DNA of 64,000 nucleotides from Diphasiastrum complanatum (taxonomy: Eukaryota; Streptophyta; Lycopodiopsida; Lycopodiales; Lycopodiaceae), in NCBI GenBank assembly GCA_029204225.1, contig CM055104.1:41964233-42028232 (forward strand), written 5' to 3'. A program made the translations under genes and the position numbers. Under the pieces are notes generated by a model. It made no database searches and had not been told where the DNA came from. It was given only the letters and a program-made list of their open reading frames with translations. Shown one piece after another: positions 47,101-59,100 of the stretch; the first letter of the stretch is position 1; every line of letters begins with the position of its first letter.

Positions 47101-50100
47101 AAAATCAAATTTCACATCAGAAGTGAAATCTGTATCACAATACATCTAGACAACCAACCAAATGAAATCTGTACTTCCTCATGAAAAATAAAAGGATAAT
47201 TTATTTCTCGTCACTTTAGCTTGCTAATCACCTAACTAGAAAGCGTAGCTGGTGGGCAAAAGGCACCCTAAAGATAGAAAGAATAAGCACAAACCAAATG
47301 ATCATAACTTTTTTAAGATCTTAAATAAGAACTATGTGTTCGCTAATACAGCAGAAAAATATATCAATGTTATGTCTAGGATAATACCCAACATAACAAA
47401 CAAACTGTGCAATCTTCAACATTATGGAGTCCAACCACAAAGTCATAGACCATCAACTTCATCATGCATAGCATAGACCAATCCCTACTCACGTCACCAA
47501 TGCCCTAAACTAGGCGCAGGTCACATGCACAAACATATGTCCCACATTCGCAATCATACATTCAAACAACGACCAATGTAGTGATTCTATCACACACAAG
47601 AACCAACCCAAATAAGGGGAAGTGGTGCAAGCTACAACAAAGCCCGAGTTTGTTCTTCTTGTTGAGGAACCGGAACATGGTATCTAAAGGGTTATGAAGT
47701 TTTTTTGCAGGTTGGCAATAAGAAGAATATGGGCTTAATAATTAATTAATAATGAACTCTGGATTTTTGGTTCAACATGACTAGATATTTCTCATCCCAA
47801 ATCATTCATTTGAATATTATTAAATCCTCTCTAAGGTCACCTTGATTATTGTTGCCCTTGTGTGTGCAAGTTTAAAAGACATGAATTGAGCTATGATAAC
47901 AGGATAGTATAAGTTTGACAAGACTTATACTTGTCTTGTTTGGCCAGAGAGCTTTGAGACATGTTATTCGGAAAAATACCAATCACTTGCTTATATTATT
48001 TTCTTGTTGGAAACTTATTGCATTTTTGTCCCAATAAGATATGTGCAGCTAGGCTTCAAATTGTGAAAGGGGGGCATCATTGCCCCTCTTATATGGTGTC
48101 AATGTGATGCTCTACATGATATGCTACTACATACTATTTGTCCATTTCGTCATTAGCCATACATTGTAGCACTCAACTTGCATGTGAATATGTGAGTTAT
48201 TACCTTACAAGTCTAGGATCCTTTGTCAAGGGTCATGAGAGTTGGAGGCAAAATGCACCAATAAAGATAGAAAGAATCAGCACAAAACAATTGGCCACAA
48301 CTTGAACCAAGATATTTAATACAAAAGAACATATTGACCTTAAGACTAAGGTAGTATCCAGCACCACAAAGGAGAAGTGTCAACTACAATTTTATGAAGC
48401 TCGCCCAAAAAGTCTTAGACCATTAGTCCATCATGCATATGGACCCACCCTAAGGACAATTCCTCTTGATTGCCCCTACGATATCCCAACCCACTTCATC
48501 AACGCCCAAGAGTGAGTATATATCACATGCGTTAACATACAATCACATTCGCTTTCATATATGTGGAAAAAGACCAACATACCGAATTTCTTCACTTTTG
48601 CAAAAGTAAAGGATAGACTTCATCATGATAAAGGCTAGCACTAACAAACAAAGCCAAACAAATAAAGTCCTTACTTCCTAGTTAAAGATAAGTAAAAATA
48701 TACATTTCATCACTTCAGCTTGCTCAAAACCTTCAGCTAGTGGGAAAAATGCCTCATTGAAGATAGCAAGATAGCAAGGAAGACGTGCAATCTTGAACTA
48801 TATGGTGTCCACCCACAAGATCTTGAACCATCAATTCCATCATGCATAGCAAGTACCAAATGCTATGGCGTCCCTACTCACCTCATCAATAAGAGTAGTT
48901 GTAGGTGACATGCACAAATACGTGTGCACATTAGCTTTCATACATTGCACAAAGAGTCAAGACCAACGTATTGAGTTTCTACCGGATACAACAAATGCAA
49001 TCAAATGAATTCTCTAGCTCCTCATAGAAAAACACGGATAATTCATATTTCATCACTTCAACTTGTCCAAAACCTAACTTAAAAGCATAGTTGATGGACA
49101 AAATGCACCACCAAACAAACAAAGAATACCAAAGACTAACTAGCCACAACTTGGACAACAACTTCATAATCTAAGTTTTGTTGTATTAATTTGCTTATAG
49201 TGTACCACAACTAAATCATTCCATAATACAAAGAACCAAACATTTTGAAAGCATTTCTAACTCACCCTACTCGCATGCCCTCCTCAATATCTGTTGGTGA
49301 CACTTTCTCACCTAGTCCAACAACAAACTGCACCAAGAGAAGAGGTTAGCAAAAATGGTTTCATTTACCTAAATCGTGAAAACCAACTATGCATGTTGGC
49401 AAGCAACCGACTTAAAACATTTACCAAAAGCAGTTACACCCAACTATTCCTTTACAATTTTGATAATGAGAATGCATGGCTCAATGAATAGCCAATAAAA
49501 TTAAACCAAAATTTTAAACATAAAGAAGTGATTGCCTTCCTGGAAAGTCAAGATCATGAGTAATGTTGAAGTTGAAATAGGCATTGTCTCAAAGTGCGAC
49601 TCAGTGGGTTAAGGAAAATTTTCAAAAAGTCCAAATATTGGTGAAAGATTGCACACCATTGGGCAAGGACGTTCCTAAGAGTGGTTGCCAAATGTTTAAA
49701 GCCAAATTGCATGCATGCATAAATAGGACGACGTATATGCATATTGTATAGTAATATGTCATGTGAATTGTATTGGGTGAGAGCGAAGGCAATTCTCATG
49801 ATTTTCAACACAAAAATTTACAACATCACACCTCTAGTTGTTAAAGTAAATATCTTCAAAGCATAATCTTAACTTTCTTAGATTCATATTCTTAAGTTTC
49901 TTAGATTCAAATTCTATACTTCCTTAGCCCGACAATGTAAATGGAAAACAATAATACAAGATCAAGAACTTATAGAAGAATACAGCACATGAGAGTGAAA
50001 ACATGTGTTGTTTCCAAGTTCCTTCAACTATCAAGATGGGGATGTGTTGACATGAGTAAATGTGTAGCAAACCTACACTATCTTGAATTTGTACACATGA

Positions 50101-53100
50101 CTTCATGCCGAGATTGCCCTGCTTCTTTTCGTCACATCATCAATGCGCTAGAGTAAGCAAAAGAGACTCTGAAGATATTCGAGATGGATTACATCAAGTT
50201 GCACTTGTAGCAGAGGTTCCAGAGACATCACATGATGTTGCAATTGTAGTAGAGCTTTCGGGCATATGTCAAGCACATAATGTTCCAGTTATATCAGAGC
50301 TTCCACAAGACTTAGCTCAATTCCAAGATGTTTCACATGTAACAACCTTACATGATGCGGCTTAGATGTTAATGTCTATTATCAAGGATCAGTCTCATGT
50401 TTTCTTCTTTGGCAAATAGCAACAACTTGTATTCCTCTTAAGGTTCTTTTGTCAATCAATGTTCCAGCTAATGTGCGATCTTTTATTCTTCAAGACAATC
50501 ACGTTACATGTCCTAGAAGATCATACCTCTATCTATGGCTTTTTTGGTGATACCTTTATGGAGGTAATCCTTATTGGTTCTATGTGGTGTTCATGGTCTT
50601 TGCATGGGATGCATTTGAGCAAGTGCTCATGAATGGCCGTCAGTATTTTACAATCATGGGCTAAACGGGGACTTGTTGGAGGATGCAAGCTACGCACAAA
50701 GCGGCTACGTCTGAAAACGCACCAAAAGGAGTGCATTCGTCCCATAAGCAAATGGAGACTAAAACAAAAACCACATATAAGCTCATTGTAGACAATGTAC
50801 CCTTGTCCCTTGGTACCAGCCCTTTTGGGGTCAAAGGGGAATGATGGCGGGTGGCTCGGTGGGGATGGGATCCCACGCGCGGCCCGCAGGTGCGCACGAC
50901 GCGCCACATCGTATACTGGACCGCTATCCACTGCCGACAAACTCTAAGGTGGTATCAGAGCCATGGTTCAAGTCCTGAACGAGTAAGTCGGGGTATCCTT
51001 CGCCCTGTGCTCGCTAGAGTGGGGGTGTTGGAGGATGCAAACTACGCACAAAGCAGTTGCGTCCGAAAAGGCACCAAAAGGAGTGCATTCATACCATAAG
51101 CAAATGGAGACTAAAACAAAACCTACATATAAGCTCATTGTAGACAATGTACCCTTGTCCCCTAATACCAGCCCTTTTGGGGTCAAAGGGGAATGATGGC
51201 GGGTGGCTAGGCGGTGGGGATGGGATCCCACGCACGGCTCGCAGGTGCGCACGCGGCGCGCCACATCGTCTACTAGACCGCTCTCCGCTGCCGACAAACT
51301 CTGAGGTATCCATAGCCATCCCATGGATATACAAGAAGCAATCTTGCGTTGCTCAATCCTCTTGCGAAGCGTAATACATCGCAGCCTCAAGAGTTTCTAA
51401 TGAAGTAGTTTGGCTGCGATTCATGCTTGAACATCTACATCAACTTGATGAAGGCCCAAGTTCTTTATTTATCGACAACACTTCTGCTACATATATTCCG
51501 CAGGCCTCTATACATTTACTGTTGGTTATGTATATTTCTGGTTACGCATTTTATATTAGTCATGTACAGGCCCCAAAGCCTTTTTATATGCTTATGACCC
51601 GCACTGGGTCCTTTTTTATGACGTTGACTGGCCTTGGGCCCTTATTATATGGTTATATGTAGAGTGGGGGCCCGTAGGAGGGCGCACTATTTTCCCTCCA
51701 CATTTTGCCTCCCTTTACTTTTGAATTCCTATTTTAGGGTTCATTGGTAGGGTATTTATAGGGGCATTTGTACACTCATTTTTCAGATTATTGATTGGTA
51801 TTGCTTGGGCTCTTCATGGGAGAACCTATTGTCTTGTCTATTGCTTGTAGAGCTTTAGTCTATTGCTGTCTTTTATGCTTCATTGATTCAACACCTGAGA
51901 TTTTGATCATAACTTGGTATCAGAGCACTTTCCTGATTGCTGAATTTCAGATCTGATTTTCTGATTGGGTGCCCATTTTCCTTGCTGATTTTTCTCTCTT
52001 TGCTGAGGGCTTTCGTCTCTTTGCTTCAGCAACATTCAGCACAGTTTGGAGGAGGACCAACTCCCATCAGAGCATTTTCCTTGGCGGAGCTTTAGCAGAT
52101 AGTTAGATTTGGCGGCCGGAAAAAAAAAAATTTGGGCAGATTATTTCCGGCGCCCAAGTTCCAAATCCTTTTCCCTCTTTTTTTTTTGAATCCTCCATTT
52201 GATTCAGGGAAAGGATTCCCAGCCATCTTTTCAGCATTGATTGGAGGCTGTCCAGCGCCCTACTTCATCACATTTTTCAGCCATTGTTCCAGCAAAGTTT
52301 CAACCATATTTCAGTTTTGATTGGAGGCTGTCCATCGCCCTATTTCATCATGTTTTTCACAGATTTCCAGCCATATTTTCAACATTGATTGGAGGCTGTC
52401 CAGCGCCCACTTTCATTCTCCTTGTGGTCACATTTTCCAGCCAGCTCTTCGCACACGCTTGGAGCTCTATCGAGAGGTATCTTTGCTGGTTTTTTCTTGC
52501 TTTCCACACCTTTTCTTGACATTTGTCATTTCCTTTCTTGCTCTTAGTGTCGTTTGTGTACCTAAAGCGTATTTGGGGTGACGACAAAAGTCCGCTCCCT
52601 CCGATATTAAGCTTTTCTTACACTCTCTTCACTTCCTGCATTCCTTGACCATGGATACTTCCCCTACATCTTCTGAGCCTTGCATATCGTCTTCCACTTA
52701 CCTTGACGAAGTACGACATGAATTCCGAGATCATCTTAGGGAAGCCATGAGTGATGTACGCACTGATTTACGCCAGGAGTTCCGAGAGACGTTCACTGCT
52801 CTTTCTGCCCAGATTGCTACACTATCATTACAGTCCAGTGTTTCTCCACTATCTCCACCTGTTCCCCCACAGCGTACATTTCCACCACCCGAGACTCCTT
52901 CATCTTCTGGTCCTTTGCCACGAGACTTTAAGGATAAGGTTCAACTTATTGTGTATTCTGGGTCATCTGATGGGAATGAACTCGAGAATTGGTATTCTAA
53001 GCTTGAGACCTACTTCCTTATGTTTCCTAAGACTGACATTCAGCGGATACATTTGGCTGCTTTACATTTGGAGGGCCGTGCTGCTACTTGGTGGTGCATG

Positions 53101-56100
53101 TTTCGCCATACGGCTTCACACCCTGGCCTTGCTAGTTGGATAGAGTTTATGACAGCACTCCGCCTAGCGATGATTGATCCTCAGTGGCTTATTCAACAGC
53201 GCAACATCTTTCGCAGTTTATCTCACACAGGTGACTTGGCTGCTTATACGACACGGTTTACAGAGCTTTCCTATCTATTCCCAGATATTTCTACATTGGA
53301 GCTCAGCTCTCGCTACGTTGCTGGTCTACGAGGCGCACTCAGGTATGATGTTTCATCTTTTTTTCCACTCACTCTTTCTCACGCCATCTCCCTTGCTACC
53401 GCACTGCAGCACAAGTACTCTCCCATCTCTTCCTCTGTTTCTCGTCCTTCGCGTCCTTTCACAAGTCCTATTTTTTCCTCTCCATCCTCTGCTAGTCCCA
53501 CATCTGTCAGCTTACCTTCGTCCACTCTTCCTTCTGCACCACGTCCTCCTTTTTCTCCTCGTCCTGTTTTTGTTCGTCGCTACTCACAGCCTGAGATGTC
53601 TGAGATCCGTGAGAAGCGCTTATGTTTCAACTGTAAGAGTCCTGATAATATCGCCCGTGATTGCCGACAGCCTGCCACTGCTACTGCTGTCTATTTCCAT
53701 GATGTTGACACACCTGATGATAGTCCTGATTCTGCCATATGCCTTCATATTCTTGATGATGACCCACCTGTTGATCAGTTTGCCACACCCACTGAGCCTG
53801 TTCCTGATCCCCCTGATCTAGTTGTATGCCATGCTCAGCTTGCTTATGCTACTTGGGCCGGTAAGCCGGGTCCACGCCATATGCGTCTTCGCGTACGTAT
53901 CACTGGTCGTGAGTTTATTGCCCTTGTTGACATGGGTAGCACTCACTCGTTTTTAGCAGTCATATTACTACACGCATTCGTGCTATGCCAGTCACTACGC
54001 CTCATCCCCTGCATGTTGAGGTTGCCAGCGCACACTCTTTTCCTAACACGCAGATGTATCAGCAGCTTTCATATCGGATTGGAGACTTCCTTGGTCAAGC
54101 AGATTTTCATATCATTCCACTTACACGGTACGATCTTATCCTCGGTGCTGATTGGTTTGCATCCCTTGGTGCGGTTACAGTAGACCTCCAGCAGCAGACA
54201 TTGACATTCTCTCATGATGGTACTCAGCATATATTTTCCGGTATTGATTCTCGACAGGACTATCAGCTTATTTCCAGGAAGCAATTCATACGGAGCCTCC
54301 CAAAGGCCCACTGTGCGGCTATTCTTTCTGTTCAGCCAGTTCAGCCTATTGCGGATGCACCACCTTTGCCACAGGTATTTTCTGAACTGTTGCGTGAATT
54401 TGAGCATGTTTCTAGAGAGCCGACTCAGTTACCACCTTTACGAGATGTCGACCACCATATTGACCTTGTTTCCTCTGCATCACCTCCTTCTCGTCCTCCT
54501 TTTTGTATGTCTATTGTTGAGCGCGAGGAAGTCCAGCGTCAGGTGTCTGATTTATTACGTCAAGGCCTTATTGTTCCTAGCCACAATCCTTTTGGTGCTC
54601 ATGTTTTACTTGTTGATAAGAAGGATGGTACTAAACGTCTATGTATTGATTATCGTGCTTTAAATAAACTTACTATCCGTAATCAGTACCCTATCCCTCA
54701 TATGGATGACCTGTTTGACCAGTTAGGCCAAGCCAAGATCTTTTCTAAACTTGACCTCCGTTCCGGTTATCACCAGATTCGTATGCATCCTCCTGATGAG
54801 CACAAGACAACTTTCCAAACCCACTTTGGTTTGTATGAGTTTCGTGTCCTTCCTTTTGGTGTTACCAATGGCCCGTCCACTTTTTAGAATGTGATGAATA
54901 ACATCTTTCGTCCTCCGCTTGGAAAGTGTGTCATTGTTTATTTTGACGATATCCTCATTTATAGCACCACTCTCTCTCTTCATGTTCAGCACGTTCGTTC
55001 TGTTTTTGTTTTGTTAGTTACTCATCATCTGTATGCTAAACGTTCTAAATGTTCTTTTGTTGTTGTAAAAATCGAGTTTTTGGGCTTCTTTGTTACTAAT
55101 GGTACTGTTTGTCTCGACCCTCGTAAGGTCCGTTCTATTCTTTCATGGCCTGTGCCTGCATGCTCTGTTGAAAAAGGAAACTTCGTTTGCTTGGGCTCCC
55201 GCATGTCAGTCAGCTTTTGATACTTTGAAGGTTAAGCTTACCATTGCCCCTGTTTTATGTCTTCCAGATTTTTCCCAGCGTTTTGTTGTTGAGACTGATG
55301 CTAGTTCCATAGGATTAGGTGCTTCCTTACATCAGCGTCAGTGTGTTATTGCATATGAATCCCGTCGTCTTCGTTCGTATGAGCAGCGCTATTCCACTTA
55401 TGAAAAAGAGTTGCTTGCTATCATTTTTGCTTTAAAGAAGTGGCGTCATTATCTGTATCGTGTTCCGTTTGATGTTTTTACTGATCACCAGTCACTTCGT
55501 TATTTGTATACACAAAAGGATCTTAGTGATCGTCAGTACCGTTGGCTTCAGTTTTTACAGTCCTTTCATTTTGATATTCATTATAAACCTGGTAAAAGTA
55601 ACGCTGCTGCTGATGCTTTGTCTCATTTACCTGCTCTTACTTACAGTCTTGTTACGTCTCCCCACTCTTGGTATAATGATCTTCCTCAGGCTTATGCCAC
55701 ATGTCCAGACTTTCGTGATGTTATGTCATCTGCCTCTTGTCCTTCCTCTCACCCTCACCAGCTTTATTCCATTGTTAATCATCGTTTGTTTCACTATGGT
55801 TTGTTCGTTTGTTTCCCAGCACTCTCGACATACGTCCACAGCTCCTTCTTGATGCCCATTCCTCTCCTGTTGGTGGCCATTTTGGTTTTTAGAAGTCCTT
55901 GTTCCGTTTGAAAGAACATTTTTATTGGCCTTCCATGAAGCGTGAGCTTTCCCACCTTATTCATACTTGTGATTTTTGCCTGCTTAACAAGTATTCCCGT
56001 GAAAAATCTGGCGGTCTCCTTATCAGGCTCGATCACTTGCAGCTACCATTGCTTCTCGGGATGCTCCGGCTTCTCTTGACGTTCCTTTCTCAAATGGGAT

Positions 56101-59100
56101 ATCTTGATGCAGTATTTTTCTCTGGCACTGGTTCTTATCTTATTTTGACTACATTGGGGGCAATGTTCTTTATAGCCAGGGAGAGTTACGGACTACAGGA
56201 TACAGGACTACTGGGCTACTCTGCATATATTCCGCAGGCCTCTTTACATTTACTGTTGGTTATGTATATTTCTGGTTACGCATTTTATATTAGTCATGTA
56301 CAGGCCCCAGAGCCTTTTTATATGCTTATGACCCGCACTGGGTCCTTTTTTATGACATTGACTAACCTTGGGCCCTTATTATATGGTTATATGTGGAGTG
56401 GGGGCCCGTAGGAGGGCGCACTATTTTCCCTCCACATTTTGCCTCCCTTTACTTTTGAATTCCTATTTTAGGGTTCATTGGTAGGGTATTTATAGGGGCA
56501 TTTGTACACTCATTTTTCAGATTATTGATTGGTATTGCTTGGGCTCTTCGTGGGAGAACCTATTGTCTTGTCTATTGCTTGTAGGGCTTTAGTCTACTGC
56601 TGTCTTTTATGCTTCATTGATTCAACACCTGAGATTTTGATCATAACTAAATCTATCAAAGAGACCTCCTCCTCCTAGTGGGCGCACTTTTTGGATGGAG
56701 AAATCTTTCTCTCACATGCTATTGTGTTTGCTCTCTTGTGTGGTAGAATCTCTTGCTTATTAATGCTAGTATAATGTTGTCCTAGATTGGTGTTTTGTTG
56801 GATCTGATTTCTTGCTTTGTATTCTTGCTAATGTAACGTCCTTCATGCTGGAAATTTTTGGACAGCAAGCATTCCAAATCCAACAATCGGCCAAATTGAA
56901 GGAGCAAAATCAAGGATTAATGATGCTAGAATGCTCCCTACAGCATACACTATCATTCTAGATAAGGAAGCAAGTTTCTTTCATGAGTTTCATGTAATTT
57001 TCTGCTCACGTCCTCTTCATCTTGCTCACTGTCGTCCATAGCCAGCAGATCCGATCACTTCAAAAGTTTGATCTATTCATTGCATGTCGACAAATTTACA
57101 ATTTGCTAAGCAATTTACTTTTGCATGTGCAAGTATTAGTCCATGCATGTTGCATGCATGTCTTCTGATTTTTCCAAATTGCTTGCATGTTGCCATAATT
57201 GCTTGCATGTCGAATGCATGTTAGTGGTTTTGATCTATTTTGAGTTGTAGAAGACCATCGAGGATTCCTAGGTTGGTAAACCTCAATTTAAAGATCCTTT
57301 TCTATTTCTATTCTCAATTATATTATAGGACTTTGGGATCTAGATGGTGCGTTAAGGAATCATTCAACTGCTACTCTTTCATGCCTCCAACTATCACTGT
57401 GATGTCATTGACATTCTTGGATCACTAGCCTAGTTTGGATTGCCTCGCCATACTGTTATTACACTCTACTTCTGTTTTGCTTCAATTCCTTATTTCAATC
57501 AAATGTTGGCCACAGGCCCCTTTTATTCATGTACAAGCCTAGAGACCTTTCTTTTATGTACTTGAATTTAAGACTAACCAAGGGTCCTACTTTTATTGGC
57601 TAAGTATTTTGTGGGAGAACTTTTGCCTTTATTAATGCATCACCAATCTATTTAGTTCTTGGTTCAAACTTTCAACATGCCTAAATAATTTATGAAACTT
57701 CGACTCAACTCTTTAATGCTCATGTCTAGTGAACTAGTAGTAGTCATCCTTATAAGTTATACTGCATTGCATCTTCTTATAGTTTCTGCCAAGGTACATG
57801 CTTCTTTATTGGCTAGTTTAGAAAACATTGCCCTCAATGTTGGGCATAAAAATGACTAAGCCCTAAAAACTAGAAGAAAGGCAATAGCCAATCATAAACA
57901 AATTTGAAAATGATATATCAGAAAATGTATAGACCACAATTACATAATGCAATCCAAAACCAAGGACTTGATGGTCCCATGTTCAATGGAAGAAAGGATT
58001 AAATTGTTCAAATTCAGATTTAGGCAACTTGCATTTCATGTCGAAAACCTTGTGTGTGTTGGTGGAAAAAAGTGTCATGGGGGTACAACTAGTGGGCCTC
58101 ATTGGAGCTTACCCACCTTGTTCACCTTGTGTTAAAGCTACAATCTTTAAAGACATCATTCTTAAAGTATAGGATAAAGTTCCAAAAGGGAGCCTTATGC
58201 CTCCAACTGCCATGCCCAGGTTAGGGTAAAACACCTTTTCAGGAAGTTACCTGGCATAATTGCTCCTTAGTTCATTTGTATAGCAACAGGCTCCATTCAT
58301 GGTAGCAATGTTCCCCTTGATGTACCACATTTGTTCAACCAAGTTGCATCAAGGTGTTCCTATTGGTGCCCTCTTTAAAAAAATATCTATGGTGGTTAAG
58401 CATTCCTCTCCAACAGTCTTTTCAAGTTTGGTATATCCACGTTAATAGTGGCCTTGAGGGAGACAATTATTATGATGCCTTCATCTGATATTCTTAAGCC
58501 ATCCATGTTTCTTGACATTGCTTCATGTTTTTTGTTTACTAGATTACACTCTTCATGTTAGGCTTTGCATTTTAGCATGTTTCCTTCATCTAGCAACTTG
58601 TTAGCCTATGAACTTCATCCGGTGTGTAACGACATCACCTTTCTTTGACGACATCTCCAACATACGCAACTAAAACATTTATTCCTTGCCACAACTACAT
58701 TGGTTCAATTTCCATTTCAATATATGTTTCTTTTGAAGCCCACATTACAGGCAATGTTCTCGAGTGTGAGAGTATTAACAAGTTGGGTGCACAATTTCCC
58801 TCCAAATGTGTCGCCTCTTCTATTATTCAGATAATGCATTAAGGTTTTAGAAAGGGTCCTTTACCTTTCCATAAAAAACTATAAATGTCAAAATCTTGTG
58901 TGTATATCTCTAGTTGCAAATCTTGTTATGATACAACAAGCTAGACTTTATTGTTCTCTGGTCAAGACCACCTACCTATAAGGAGCTAAATACTTTTAAA
59001 AAACAAAAATTTTGGATTTTAGTTTTGACTAACAATTTTGAATTTCATGAAAACCCTATTCTTTCAATATTCTTTTCCTTGAAGTTTTAAGTGAGTACAT

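Larger units (their letters stand above)
50674..51305 (+). mobile_element. TRIM (terminal-repeat retrotransposon in miniature) in RPT1 intron 4
   Basis: Two nearly identical direct repeats of about 275-280 bp begin TGTTGGAGGATGCAA (50674 and 51026) and end near CGACAAACTCT(A/G)AG. Between them lie only 76 bp: an initiator-Met primer site TGGTATCAGAGC (50950-50961) and a polypurine tract GAGTGGGGG (51017-51025) next to the second LTR. With no coding capacity and about 630 bp in total, this is a TRIM. It is inserted in or beside copia RNase H sequence. Target duplication unclear. Confidence 0.85.
51488..56648 (+). mobile_element. Ty3/gypsy element G inside RPT1 intron 4
   Basis: LTRs of 427 and 426 bp with few differences flank a gag-pol that lacks the integrase core. 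It lies antisense to RPT1. Its reverse transcriptase type ([21 protein letters not shown]) and initiator-Met primer place it in Ty3/gypsy, plausibly the chromovirus side, though no chromodomain remains. No target duplication is evident at the ends I chose. Confidence 0.88.
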
